The notes: a model not told the origin generated them from the sequence alone. A stretch of DNA of 64,000 bases from Bin5 sp965220715 (GCA_965220715.1 OZ244843.1:930001-994000), one strand, 5' to 3'; positions 43,126-52,490 are shown, numbered from the stretch's first letter. Program-made: numbers and translations.

Positions 43126-44091
43126 TCAGGCAAAACTATCCGTTTCTTCCTGTTGCATCGCCAGGATGCGCGTCCGGTAAAAGACTAGCAATGACATCGC
43201 CAACCCCGTGCCGATGAAGGTGTTCCCCAAGGTGGCAAATGCCACGCCCAGTGTATGCCACTGTGTGACCTGGCGAAAAAGCAGCCCCATCCCCGTCGAA
43301 ATCAACGTCGTCAGCAGAACAAACCCGACGGTGTGCCAGAAGTTCTTCCGCACCAGGTGGATGCTGCGGCGCACCGCGTGCCCAATCGCCAGATCGTCCA
43401 ACACCAGCGCCGTCGTCACAAAATACAGATAGAGGAGAACCACCACAATCAGGCCGCCGAACAAGAACAGCGCCCCGGAGCCTAACACCGGGCTGATCAA
43501 CGCCAGCACAGTGACCCCTATCACCCCGGGGATGTAGATCATCATCAGGCCCAGAGTAACGAATACCAGGAAACCGATCGTGCGCACCCAATGGCGGACG
43601 ATGCGGCCCGCCAGAATGTTGATCGAGAGCGCCTTCTGGGCCTCGCCGATCGGCAGATTCTGGGCCAGCAGATTCATATAGGTCGCGCCGATCAGCAAAC
43701 CGGCCAGACCAAAGAGCAGAGACAGCAGGCCGGCGGCGCCGATCGAATCGACCTCGACGCTGGGATGGGTTCCCTTTATGCCGGGCAGCGTCGCCAGCAG
43801 GCTTGGCACGTGATACAGGAGGCTGTTGACCAGAAATTGGGCCAGATTGCTCGTCTGCCCGACTACTTCCAGCAACTCGCTCATCTGCGTCAGGTCAAAC
43901 GGGCTCCCCTCCGCCAGCTGCGGATCATCAGCCAATCCCGCGTAGAAATCGGCCAATCTCGCCAACAGCGGGCTGATGCTCCAGCGGGGCAGGACCCACA
44001 ACAGCGCATCCAGCAGTAGCGGCAATAGCAGCAGACCAGGGCGCTGGCTGACAAAGCGGTAGCCGGTTGAAATACTTTCTATGATACCCAC
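43126..44091 (-). CDS. Polytopic membrane protein of unknown function
   Basis: A 321-residue protein with about six hydrophobic segments (near residues 18-35, 115-140, 165-190, 195-220, 250-275 and 285-305) and a positively charged string HAVRRSIHLVRKNFWHTVGF. This pattern, with ALSINILAGRIVRHWVRTIG before the third helix, resembles DUF-type integral membrane proteins with glycerophosphoryl-diester-phosphodiesterase-like membrane domains, but no function can be given. GTG start at 44091. It precedes gyrB on the same strand. Confidence 0.75.
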   Translation of the reverse strand: MGIIESISTGYRFVSQRPGLLLLPLLLDALLWVLPRWSISPLLARLADFYAGLADDPQLAEGSPFDLTQMSELLEVVGQTSNLAQFLVNSLLYHVPSLLATLPGIKGTHPSVEVDSIGAAGLLSLLFGLAGLLIGATYMNLLAQNLPIGEAQKALSINILAGRIVRHWVRTIGFLVFVTLGLMMIYIPGVIGVTVLALISPVLGSGALFLFGGLIVVVLLYLYFVTTALVLDDLAIGHAVRRSIHLVRKNFWHTVGFVLLTTLISTGMGLLFRQVTQWHTLGVAFATLGNTFIGTGLAMSLLVFYRTRILAMQQEETDSFA

Positions 44092-44451
44092 ACACGCTTC
44101 CCGGTTCGGGCTGGCAAACCCATCTCGAGTACAGTCTCAAAATGGCTTTTTTGCGGCACAATCTACCTTCTTATTTTATCACAGAAGCCTGCGAAACGCG
44201 AACGACAGCGGCCCACTGTCCCGTCCACTGAGCGTTCGGATTCACCTCATAAATGGATTAGACGGGAATGATAGACCGGTCTACAATGGACTGAACTGTG
44301 ATCTGTGTGATTGGGGATGGACCGTGACGATGGCGGCGGATACGCATGGTTTTTCCTCCTATTCGCGAACGATAATCGTGGGGACGCCCCCTGCTCCCAC
44401 GGCGATCAGTTGAACCACAGTCCGCACTGTGCAACGACCCAAGGAGTAAGC
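44092..44451. other. Divergent promoter region before murA
   Basis: 360 bp between divergent genes. It contains the palindrome TAGACCGGTCTA (44272-44283) overlapping a possible -10 TACAAT (44282-44287), with TTAGAC 18 bp upstream. No gene is seen. Confidence 0.4.
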
Positions 44452-45768
44452 ATGGCCTCATTTGCCATCCAGGGCGGCCACCGGATCGAGGGGACCGTCA
44501 GCGTCAGCGGCAACAAGAACGCCGCCTTTCCCCTCATCGCCGCAGCGCTGCTCACCGATGAGACAGTTACCCTGGAGAATGTCCCGCAAATCGACGACGT
44601 TGACACGATGCTGGCAATTCTGGAAGGGCTGGGCGTCTACGTACGCAAAGAGGGCAGCCGGCTGACGCTGCGCGCCGACGAGCTGCACGGACACGCGCCT
44701 GACGCGCGGCTTTTCGGCCGCATCCGCGGCGGGCTGAACTTGATGGGGCCGCTCCTGGCCCGGCGGGGCGCATTCCAGGTCGAGGGCGCAGCCGGCGGGG
44801 ATGATATCGGCCGCCGCCGCATCGACACGCACCTGTTAGTCTTCGACCAGTTGGGCGCAACTGTCGCCCGCCCCCACAGCGGCAACTTCGCATTGACCGC
44901 GCCCGGAAGACTGCGCGGCGCCGATATCCTGCTGGACGAGGCATCCGTGACCGCTACGCAGAATGCGGTTATGGCCGCTTCCCTGGCCAAGGGCGCCACC
45001 ACTCTGCGCAACACTGCCAGCGAACCCCACGTCCAGGAACTGTGCCGTCTGCTGGTCGCCATGGGCTGCCCCATCGAAGGAATCGGCAGCAACACACTGT
45101 TCGTCCACGGCCAGGAACGACTCCACGGCGCCAACGCCACCATCGGGCCGGACTACATGGAGGTCGGCAGCTTCATCGGTCTGGGCGCCATCACCCGCGG
45201 GGAGTTGCGGATTGCCAACGTGGCCCCCGATCATCTGCGCATGCTGGAAGTGGTCTTCTGCCAACGGCTTGGCGTGCGCATGCACCTGCAGGAGGACCCC
45301 CAGGCCGCGCTCACCGGCTACACGCTCGTCCTGCCCGACGAGCAGGACTTACGAGTTCGGCCCGACTTTGGCGGCGCCATCCCCAAGATCGACGACGCGC
45401 CCTGGCCTGCCTTCCCCCCCGACGTGATGAGCATGGCCGTTGTCGTCGCCAGCCAGGCCCAGGGCACGGTCCTGATCCACGAGAAGATGTTCGAAAGCCG
45501 CCTCTATTTCGTCGATAAGCTGGTGGCTATGGGCGCGCAGATTATCGTCTGCGACCCCCACCGCGTTGTCGTCGTCGGCCCGGCCCGGCTCGTCGGCCAG
45601 GAGGTAAGCAGCCCCGACATCCGCGCCGGCATGGCGCTCGTCCTCGCCGCGCTCAACGCCGAGGGGCGCACGCTCATCGGCAATATTGAACAGATCGATC
45701 GTGGATACCAGCGTGTGGATGAAAAGCTGCGCACGGTCGGCGCCCGCATCGAACGCGTAGACGCCTGA
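44452..45768 (+). CDS. murA: UDP-N-acetylglucosamine 1-carboxyvinyltransferase, Cys-to-Asp variant
   Basis: A 438-residue enolpyruvyl transferase that starts peptidoglycan precursor synthesis. SGNKNAAFPLIAAALL carries the conserved Lys22-Asn23 pair, and GPLLARRGAFQV precedes the catalytic loop. Where most MurA have GGC (Cys115 in E. coli), this one reads GGDDIGRRRIDTH, so Asp117 replaces the catalytic Cys. Asp variants (known in Mycobacterium and Chlamydia) are active and fosfomycin-insensitive. Start 44452 follows AAGGAG. Confidence 0.9.
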   Translation: MASFAIQGGHRIEGTVSVSGNKNAAFPLIAAALLTDETVTLENVPQIDDVDTMLAILEGLGVYVRKEGSRLTLRADELHGHAPDARLFGRIRGGLNLMGPLLARRGAFQVEGAAGGDDIGRRRIDTHLLVFDQLGATVARPHSGNFALTAPGRLRGADILLDEASVTATQNAVMAASLAKGATTLRNTASEPHVQELCRLLVAMGCPIEGIGSNTLFVHGQERLHGANATIGPDYMEVGSFIGLGAITRGELRIANVAPDHLRMLEVVFCQRLGVRMHLQEDPQAALTGYTLVLPDEQDLRVRPDFGGAIPKIDDAPWPAFPPDVMSMAVVVASQAQGTVLIHEKMFESRLYFVDKLVAMGAQIIVCDPHRVVVVGPARLVGQEVSSPDIRAGMALVLAALNAEGRTLIGNIEQIDRGYQRVDEKLRTVGARIERVDA

Positions 45769-45804
45769 CTTAAGTGGCCAGAGCCCTGGTCGCCAGCCAA
45801 CTGA

Positions 45805-45839
45805 CCACTGACCACTAACCACTAACCACTAACCACTGC
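45805..45839 (+). repeat. Heptamer array (CCACTRA), 5 units
   Basis: CCACTGA, CCACTAA three times, CCACTGC. The array overlaps the 3' end of the convergent symporter gene and supplies its stop codon. Confidence 0.9.
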
Positions 45840-47213
45840 AGTCCCCTGTTCTGCCCGCCGCTGGGCCAGCTTGCGCCGCAACTCATCATGCGCGGCCCGG
45901 TCCAGAGGATAGCGAGCGGCGGCGAACATCGACAGAACCAGCAGAACGGCCGGCACCGCGCCCATGAAGATCCGCAAAGCCAGCACAGCCGCCGGCGGCT
46001 GCGTCTCGGCCGCGCCTTCGATGAAGCCGGTGGCGGACAGGACCTGCGGCACAATGAAGCCGACCGCGAAGGCCGTGGCGATCTTGCGGAACGTGACCAG
46101 ATAGGCGGAGTAGACTCCCTCACGGCGTTGACCGCTGTGCCATTCGTCCTCTTCGATGATGTCGGCCACGATCGCCCAGGGGGTGGCGTTGGCTGCGCCA
46201 TACCCGATACCGGCAATTGCTGCCGCAATCAGCACCAGCGGCGCATTCCCCGGCGGCAGAAGACTAATGACCGCCATCACCGCCGCCCAGAAGGTCATCA
46301 TGCCTATGTACGTGCGGCTCTTGCCGTACCGCTGCATCAGCCGCACCGTCAGCGGCATCGAGAGGAAGGCGACGCCCAGCACAGCCGCCAGGACCAGGCT
46401 GTCGAACGGCGGCTTCAACTGCATGTAGTAGACGAGGAACCAGACGAACACCGCGGTGATGATGTCGACGGCGCTGAACGCCAACACGTAGATCGCGGCC
46501 CCGATGCGGAAAGGCCGGTTGGCGAACACCTCCTTGGTGATGCGGATGAAGTCGAGCCTGCCCTCCTCCTTCGGCAGTTCCCGCTCCGGCTCTCGTATGA
46601 AGGCCACCACCAGCAGAGGCGACGCGACGATGATCAGCCCCCAGAGCGCGCCGGCCACTGCGTAGCCGTTGCGCAGCGCGTGCGGCCCGCTGAACCAGTC
46701 GGCGAAGACACCTTCCGCCAGCAACTTGAACAGCCCAGCCGTCAGCAGAGCAACAAAGATCGAGTTCCCCATGCGCCAACCGGCCAGGCTGGCCCGTTCG
46801 TCATAATCTTCGGTCAGTTCCGCGGTGAGGGCTGCGTAGGGCGCGTTGACGATTGTAAAGGCGGTGTCATAGAGGATGAAGACGACCGCGTAGTAGAGGG
46901 CGGCGGCCACATCGCCTTCGAACGGGGGCGGGCTGAACATGAGGAAGAAGCCCACGCCGAAGGGCAGCGCGCCCAGTAGCATGAACGGGCGCCGCCGCCC
47001 CCAACGGCTGCGGAAGCGGTCGCTAAGGATGCCGATCAGCGGGTCGTTGACGCCATCCCAGAAGCGGCCGATGATGAAGGCGACACCGGCAAGGCCCACG
47101 TCTATCCCTACGACGCTGACGGTGAAGTAGAGCCAGAACAGGGTGCGCGCCGTCGAAGCCGACGCCGCGCCCCAATCACCCAGCCCGTATATTGCCTTGG
47201 TCAGCGTGGGCAA
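45822..47213 (-). CDS. GPH/MelB-type sugar:cation symporter (MFS)
   Basis: A 463-residue, 12-helix transporter of the glycoside-pentoside-hexuronide group. IYGLGDWGAASASTARTLFWLYF and GRFWDGVNDPLIGILSDRFRSRWGRRRPFML (Asp-rich cation site and MFS loop) are characteristic, as are FTIVNAPYAALTAELTEDYDERASLAGWRM and the second-half loop. It imports sugars with Na+ or H+. Its last residues VVSG and stop codon come from a heptamer repeat array. Confidence 0.92.
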   Translation of the reverse strand: MPTLTKAIYGLGDWGAASASTARTLFWLYFTVSVVGIDVGLAGVAFIIGRFWDGVNDPLIGILSDRFRSRWGRRRPFMLLGALPFGVGFFLMFSPPPFEGDVAAALYYAVVFILYDTAFTIVNAPYAALTAELTEDYDERASLAGWRMGNSIFVALLTAGLFKLLAEGVFADWFSGPHALRNGYAVAGALWGLIIVASPLLVVAFIREPERELPKEEGRLDFIRITKEVFANRPFRIGAAIYVLAFSAVDIITAVFVWFLVYYMQLKPPFDSLVLAAVLGVAFLSMPLTVRLMQRYGKSRTYIGMMTFWAAVMAVISLLPPGNAPLVLIAAAIAGIGYGAANATPWAIVADIIEEDEWHSGQRREGVYSAYLVTFRKIATAFAVGFIVPQVLSATGFIEGAAETQPPAAVLALRIFMGAVPAVLLVLSMFAAARYPLDRAAHDELRRKLAQRRAEQGTAVVSG

Positions 47214-47252
47214 CCGCTGTCGCGCAACACCTGTCGTAATCGCCCCGCCTCC

Positions 47253-48302
47253 CTATCTCGGTCTTTGATCAAATATCAGCCATACTAAACCCTGGTTCCC
47301 ATGCAGGGTGAAGGTATGGTTCTGGCTGTCTCGCTCACCGTTGCCGTCTTTGACCCAGATGGTGTAGGTGCCGGCCACGTTCCCACCCGGCAGCTGGCTG
47401 GCGGAAACAGATTTGTCGTAGTGGTACTTTCGGCCCCTGGGCCCCTCTATGACATGCGTCCCGCCGCGCGTGTTGTGATCCACCCCATGTACCTGCACAC
47501 CGTCCTTCTGCAATTCAACATAGTAACCACCGTGTATCTGAACCTGGTCACCTTCCCACCCATGCACAAAGCCGATGAGAAGCTTCAATTCTCCTCCGCC
47601 ATTGTCTGCAGGATCGACATCCCGCAGCCAGAACTTGCAGCCGTCACCGCCGATGCCGGCGCAGTGGTCTACATTGGCCGGCGCGGGCACCGGTGTGGGC
47701 GGGACCGGTGTGGGCGGGATCGGCGTGGGCGGAACAGGCGTGGCCGGGATGTTCGCAGCCACCGTGATCAGATGCGCGTTCTCCACATTTAACAGGGCCG
47801 AGAAAATCCAACCTGTCTGGCCGCCGACGCAGCAGAACTGATACCAGGTGTTTTCCAGGTTTCTGCCGCTGATATCAAACTGCGCCCCCCTGGCGATGGT
47901 GCCGATGATGCCGAACGCGGTGCTCGGTCCCGTGCGCACGTTGACGTTAATCGCGGTCAGGTCCGTCTTGACCGTAAAGCGGGCCGCGGTTGGCACAGGC
48001 GTATCGGTGGGCGCCGGCGTATCGGTAGCCTGCGGAGCCTGCGACTGCGCAGCCACAGGCGCGGCCTGCTGAGCAGTGCCGCCGCCAGACTCCTGCGCGG
48101 CCGCGGCGCCCACAGGCGTGGATGTATATGTGGGGACAACGGCCGCCATCGGGCGCGTCGGCGTCGGCGTTACATCCGGCCCGGACAATAGACCGCAGCC
48201 GGCCAGAAACAGCGCGCCAGCACACAGCGCCAGCGCACGAGAGATCGATCTCTTCACGCTGGTATGGCGAACAGATCGCGTAAATGTTGATTTCTTACGC
48301 AT
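47253..48302 (-). CDS. Lipoprotein with bacterial SH3 domain
   Basis: A 349-residue surface protein. Signal peptide and lipobox LAGC near residue 36, a Thr/Pro and Ala/Gln-rich linker, then a bacterial SH3 domain (about 108-175: INVNVRTGPSTAFGIIGTIARGAQFDISGRN...TGWIFSALL), a Pro-rich stretch of PTPIPPTPVPP repeats and a C-terminal beta-rich domain with two Cys (CAGIGGDGCKFWLRDVD) of unknown type. SH3b domains bind cell-wall peptides. Start 48302 follows AAGGAG at longer spacing. Confidence 0.78.
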   Translation of the reverse strand: MRKKSTFTRSVRHTSVKRSISRALALCAGALFLAGCGLLSGPDVTPTPTRPMAAVVPTYTSTPVGAAAAQESGGGTAQQAAPVAAQSQAPQATDTPAPTDTPVPTAARFTVKTDLTAINVNVRTGPSTAFGIIGTIARGAQFDISGRNLENTWYQFCCVGGQTGWIFSALLNVENAHLITVAANIPATPVPPTPIPPTPVPPTPVPAPANVDHCAGIGGDGCKFWLRDVDPADNGGGELKLLIGFVHGWEGDQVQIHGGYYVELQKDGVQVHGVDHNTRGGTHVIEGPRGRKYHYDKSVSASQLPGGNVAGTYTIWVKDGNGERDSQNHTFTLHGNQGLVWLIFDQRPR

Positions 48303-49032
48303 CGGCACAAAGCTCTCCTTACTTAACGAACGCGCCGCCATCTTGCGAGGATAGCGGACAAGATAGGCACTATGCATCTATCATATCAGGTGCGGCAAAT
48401 CGGCGAAAGTCGCGTTTTTGGTGCCCAAGAGGTCGGTCCAAGATCGGGGTGTGCCTTGCCGGAACTGTGATCTGTACTCTAATGTGCGACATTGAGTTGG
48501 CCACCAAGGCATCTGGGTTGACCAGTTTTGGGCACAAATCTGGTCAACCCCTTGTGCTGGGGAAACCATACTTGACAATGGGAGGCAAAGTTATCGAAAA
48601 TCGTTTCATCAATGTAGAATCCCAGATGCTCTTCACATACCTCAGGCGTGCTTCACCACCTTGCCGCTGAACGCTGGGGAAAATCACGCCTGCCCACTTG
48701 GCGTTCACCTACGCACTCACGAAAGAGATCAAATACCAGACGGTAGACAGAGATGATAAAATGGTCTCGATCCGTCGATTACTCCCCTCTCCAGGAATGG
48801 CCCTTATCGCCTCTCTATTCTCGAGCAGGATGCCGATTGATCATCCTTTCAAGAGTCGCGCATCATGTTATACCCGCGCATTCAGAAAAATAGAAGAATT
48901 CAATTTCTCGTGCTGAATTGCTGGACCCCGCCTCGCGAGTGCGGGGGAACTTCCCAGTAAGGGTTCATCTTGCTTGAGCCCACTCCAACCCCCGAACACT
49001 CGTGAAAAGCCAATTCAGGAAGCATACTCCAC
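48303..49032. other. Intergenic stretch with inverted repeat; no intact gene
   Basis: 730 bp of less GC-rich sequence at the start of the accessory region. Apart from the inverted repeat at 48515-48550 no gene or relic could be assigned. Confidence 0.5.
48515..48550. repeat. 11-bp perfect inverted repeat
   Basis: GGGTTGACCAG/CTGGTCAACCC with a 14-nt spacer. No T-tract follows on either strand, so an operator or mobile-element end is as likely as a terminator. Confidence 0.6.
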
Positions 49033-49311
49033 ATGATCCAATCCTTTTCCGACAAAGACACTGAAGAACTGTTCAATTCAGAAAAGAACCGCCGTTTTAG
49101 CGCTATAGCGCGCGTTGCGTTGAGAAAGCTGATACAAATGAATCAGGCCCGCGCCCTCTTCGATCTGGCCGTTCCGCCCGGAAACCGCTTGGAACCTCTT
49201 AAGGGGGATTTGGCGGGCTATCATTCCATTCGCATCAACGATCAATGGCGGATCGTCTTCCGTTGGACGGACTCAGGGCCGGAGCAGGTTGCCATTGTTG
49301 ACTACCATTGA
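49033..49311 (+). CDS. higB: HigB/RelE-family toxin
   Basis: A 92-residue RelE-superfamily toxin that would cleave mRNA on the ribosome. The HigB pattern is evident: MIQSFSDKDTEELF at the start, LRKLIQMNQARALFDLAVPPGNRLEPLKG in the middle, and HSIRINDQWRIVFRWTDSGP with VAIVDYH at the end. Normal length. The cognate antitoxin follows on the same strand, but 225 bp away, more than usual. Confidence 0.87.
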   Translation: MIQSFSDKDTEELFNSEKNRRFSAIARVALRKLIQMNQARALFDLAVPPGNRLEPLKGDLAGYHSIRINDQWRIVFRWTDSGPEQVAIVDYH

Positions 49312-49536
49312 CAGGACTCCAATGCTCTTCGACGCTTCCTGAAGGGAAAAGCCAAAAAAGTCTGGAATGACCTGTTGAGTAGATTAGCTTAGATATTTAG
49401 TCAATGTCTGGTAAAATTACTCCAAGCAAATGAGTTATGCCTTGATGGTGCTTCAGTCTTTAGTAGTCGGTATCTGTCAGGTACGCAGTGGATCACTGAA
49501 ATCTGGAAGCCAGTTTGAAGTCCAGGCCAAAGTCCT

Positions 49537-49824
49537 ATGAACACACCCATTACACCCGGTGAGATTCTCTTGCAGGAATACCTCAAACCAATGGGGATCT
49601 CGCAGAACGCCATGGCCGACGCCATCGGAGTTTCCCCGCGGACGATCAACGAAATCGTTCATGGCAAGCGTTCGATCACAACCGCCATGTCGATTCGTTT
49701 CGGCGCTTTCTTCGGTCAGTCGGATGAATTCTGGCACGGACTCCAAATCGAATGCGATTCTCGCAAACTGTCTAGGGAAAACCGCAGTAAGCAGGAGCCA
49801 TCATTGGTTACCAAGTCTGGTTGA
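49537..49824 (+). CDS. higA: HigA-family antitoxin (Xre helix-turn-helix)
   Basis: A 95-residue HigA. The opening MNTPITPGEILLQEYLKPMGISQNAMADAIGVSPRTINEIVHGKRSITTAMSIRFGAFFGQSDEFWHGLQ is the classic family form, with the helix-turn-helix at about 24-45. It neutralises HigB and represses the operon. The upstream spacer of 225 bp separates it from higB; it may have its own promoter. The C-terminal 20 residues diverge from the family. Confidence 0.87.
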   Translation: MNTPITPGEILLQEYLKPMGISQNAMADAIGVSPRTINEIVHGKRSITTAMSIRFGAFFGQSDEFWHGLQIECDSRKLSRENRSKQEPSLVTKSG

Positions 49825-49903
49825 CATGAATGTCAACCAGACGATCGTCTGGGCCCAATGTGGTCGACCTGGCTTTTCATATCGAGTGAAATTACGCCGC
49901 CGC

Positions 49904-50776
49904 CTACCCCCTCGGCGCACGAAAACCATTCGCTTCCGCCTCATCCTTGGTGCAGAACCATAAGTCGCCCTCCCCCTCCTTCATCTTCACCCGCCCGTAG
50001 GACGACGACTCGCCCTCCACATGATAGATCTTCGTATCCCTGCCCGTGTTTACATTGCCCTTGATGCTGCATGACGGATCCGGCTGGCTGACACAACCCT
50101 GCGGGCAACCCGCGCCAACCATCTGCGTAGGAACGGGCGTGGGCCTCTCCCCGATTTCACAGGCGGACCACAGTCCCACCCCGGCCAGCATGGCCTGCTC
50201 GGCCGCTGCCCGCGTTGTGTCCGCGTACTGGCCCGGGTTGCCATAGTCGTTGTAAACGGCCAGCCCCTCCTCCAGCAGGCGGACATTCCACAACTGGCCG
50301 CCCTCGTCAGCGCCAACCCACACATAGGCAAGCAGGCGCCCGTACCTGTCCCGTCCCTCCTCCTCGATCCTGACACGCTGCCCCATCAACGTCTTCGTGA
50401 AGTCGGATGCCTGCGCGCCGTAGCACTCCTTCGGCCGGGTCGGATGCACGGTTTCCGGCGTATCCACGTCCAGAAACCGGATCGTCTCCTCCTCCCCGTC
50501 GTCGAACTGCACGGTCAACGTGTCGCCATCCGCCACCCGCACCACGACTCCCCATTCGGCCGCCGGCGCGCGCTCCGAGCCTGATCCCTGCGCTGGCGTA
50601 GGCGAAGCCGCGCGGGAACTCGTCTCCTCCGGCCCCATACCCGTCGCGGCCGTGGAGGCGGGCGACGACGTCTGCACATCTCCGCCGTTCTCCCCCTGCC
50701 CGCCGAGCGCGAGGCCAACTACCACACCTATCAGTATGAGGCCCAGGACTACTACGATATTTTTGACTGTTTTCAA
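49904..50776 (-). CDS. Secreted thermonuclease-family protein with C-terminal sunset domain
   Basis: A 290-residue protein. An N-terminal helix (residues 5-27) is a signal/anchor, followed by a Ser/Pro-rich linker. The SNase domain (about 75-210) has VADGDTLTVQF, IRFLDVDTPETVHP, GRDRYGRLLAYVWV and LWNVRLLEEGLAVYN, with the catalytic Arg and Glu region intact. The last 55 residues (CSIKGNVNTGRDTKIYHVEG...DLWFCTKDEAEANGFRAPRG) match the small sunset domain that often follows nucleases. A role in digesting external DNA is likely. Confidence 0.87.
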   Translation of the reverse strand: MKTVKNIVVVLGLILIGVVVGLALGGQGENGGDVQTSSPASTAATGMGPEETSSRAASPTPAQGSGSERAPAAEWGVVVRVADGDTLTVQFDDGEEETIRFLDVDTPETVHPTRPKECYGAQASDFTKTLMGQRVRIEEEGRDRYGRLLAYVWVGADEGGQLWNVRLLEEGLAVYNDYGNPGQYADTTRAAAEQAMLAGVGLWSACEIGERPTPVPTQMVGAGCPQGCVSQPDPSCSIKGNVNTGRDTKIYHVEGESSSYGRVKMKEGEGDLWFCTKDEAEANGFRAPRG

Positions 50777-51058
50777 CAGGTTTCTCTCCGAATCAGTTTC
50801 AGGAATTGAACGTACACCTCAATTCCGCTCTTCCAGCGCCTGTCTCCCTGTGGAGGATCGTACATATGTTTGACTCAATTCCCGCTTTCGCTGTATCATG
50901 TTTCTCGGGCGATGTTAGGTGAATTCAGACCTTCGGCCGGAATGGTCCGAATTTCAACGCCCCTCCCAAAAAATGGTTTGGCCAGAGATGACACAGAATT
51001 CGAGAGATGGTCGAAAAGATGAAGACGATGCGATCCAATGCGCCGCAAGGAAGTGTGA

Positions 51059-51328
51059 ATGCGAGGGATTGAATATACATGGGATGAAAGGAAAAGAGTA
51101 TCAAATCTTGCCAAACACAAAATTGAATTCACCGATATGAATTCTTTCAATTGGGGTATTGCTACAATAGTTCCTGATAAAGAATACGGAGATCGTATGA
51201 TTGCCACCAGTTATATTGATTCTCGTGTTTGTGTTGCAGTATATACTGAACAAGAAAGCGGCAAAATTCATGTCATCAGCTTGCGTAAAGCTACGAAAGA
51301 GGAGATAAGAAAATATGCCGAAACTTAA
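51059..51328 (+). CDS. brnT: BrnT-family toxin
   Basis: An 89-residue BrnT ribonuclease toxin: YTWDERKRVSNLAKHKIEFTDMNSF near the start, then GDRMIATSYIDSRVCVAVYTEQESGKIHVISLRKATKEEIRKYAE, with the catalytic-type Lys, His and Arg residues of the family. AAGGA precedes the ATG. It overlaps the next gene by 14 bp, typical of brnTA. Local base composition is clearly more AT-rich than the flanking core genes. Confidence 0.88.
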   Translation: MRGIEYTWDERKRVSNLAKHKIEFTDMNSFNWGIATIVPDKEYGDRMIATSYIDSRVCVAVYTEQESGKIHVISLRKATKEEIRKYAET

Positions 51329-52490
51329 GCCTGAAACAATTTGGCCTACGACATCTGAAGATATCGAGATTCGTCGTGCCATTGCAGACGATTCGGATAC
51401 TCGAGAGCTTACTACTGAAGACTTCAAGAAAATGCGTCCAGCATCCGAGATTGCTCCCCATATTGTGGCTGCCTATCAGCGGCAGCAAGAAAATATAGGT
51501 AGTGAACCAGAGACCCAACAACATCTGCAAGTTATTGCGGGGACGCCAGACCATCCTCTGGTAATAAGTGGCGTAGAGATACAGTGCTATGTTCTTGAAG
51601 GGGAAGAACGAGTACTGAGTCAAACTGGCATGCTCAAAGGTGTGAGACTACCACATGGTGGTAGCCCTGCAAGAAGGGGGAAACACCACGCGCTTGATCC
51701 CAAAGATCAGGATAGCGATAGGTCTCAGAATCAGAGCGAACGTGATCAAGATGAAGTTGAGATTCCTTACTTTGTAGCACAAGAGTGGCTTAGTCCGTAT
51801 ATTTCGAGAGATCTGGCCACACGCTTGAACTCTCCAATTCCATTTACGCTTTCAACGGGAGGGCCGCAGGCTCGTGGTTATCCAGCAACGATATTGGTAG
51901 ATATCTGTGAAGCAATTATAAGAGCGGATCAAGAAGGTAAGACCACGGATCGTCAAGCCCCTATCGTTGAACGGGCAATAATTCTAATGATGGGTTTTGC
52001 CAAGACTGGAATTATAGCCTTAGTTGATGAGGTGACGGGATATCAGCAGATGCGTCATGAGCGGGCTCTAAGTATATTTCTGAACAAATATTTGGACAAT
52101 CAATACAGCCCCTGGTCGAAAAATTTTCCAAACGAATTTTACAACCAGATTTTCCGACTCAATGGCTGGGATGGGCCTAACGGAGTAAGCCGTCCCTCAG
52201 TCGTGGGCAAATACACGAATGATATCGTCTACAGTCGTATATCTCAAGATGTGCTTGACGAACTTCAGGTTCGAAATCCAATCCAACCTTCTGGACATCG
52301 CAAACATAAGCATCATCAGTTTCTTACAGAAGACTTAGGCATTCCGGAATTGGAAGAACATCTAGCAGTGGTTATTGCTTTAATGCAAGCAACAACGGAT
52401 TGGGTGACATTCCTGCGTTTTTTGGATCGTGCAAAACCTAGGCGTGAAGGAGGCACAAATCTAGATTTCTATTTGGAAGGATTACCATAG
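51315..52490 (+). CDS. BrnA-like antitoxin N-terminus fused to P63C-domain protein
   Basis: A 391-residue fusion. Residues 1-55 (DIEIRRAIADDSDTRELTTEDFKKMRPASEIAPHIVAAY) match the N-terminal part of BrnA antitoxins. The rest is a P63C-type protein: GVEIQCYVLEGEERVLSQTGMLKGV, FTLSTGGPQARGYPATILVDICEAII, GIIALVDEVTGYQ, and the P63C domain NFPNEFYNQIFRLNGWDG ... RPSVVGKYTNDIVYSRIS ... HHQFLTEDLGIPELEEHLAVVIALM. P63C function is unknown. Pairing with BrnT suggests it is the antitoxin or regulatory partner. Confidence 0.8.
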   Translation: MPKLKPETIWPTTSEDIEIRRAIADDSDTRELTTEDFKKMRPASEIAPHIVAAYQRQQENIGSEPETQQHLQVIAGTPDHPLVISGVEIQCYVLEGEERVLSQTGMLKGVRLPHGGSPARRGKHHALDPKDQDSDRSQNQSERDQDEVEIPYFVAQEWLSPYISRDLATRLNSPIPFTLSTGGPQARGYPATILVDICEAIIRADQEGKTTDRQAPIVERAIILMMGFAKTGIIALVDEVTGYQQMRHERALSIFLNKYLDNQYSPWSKNFPNEFYNQIFRLNGWDGPNGVSRPSVVGKYTNDIVYSRISQDVLDELQVRNPIQPSGHRKHKHHQFLTEDLGIPELEEHLAVVIALMQATTDWVTFLRFLDRAKPRREGGTNLDFYLEGLP

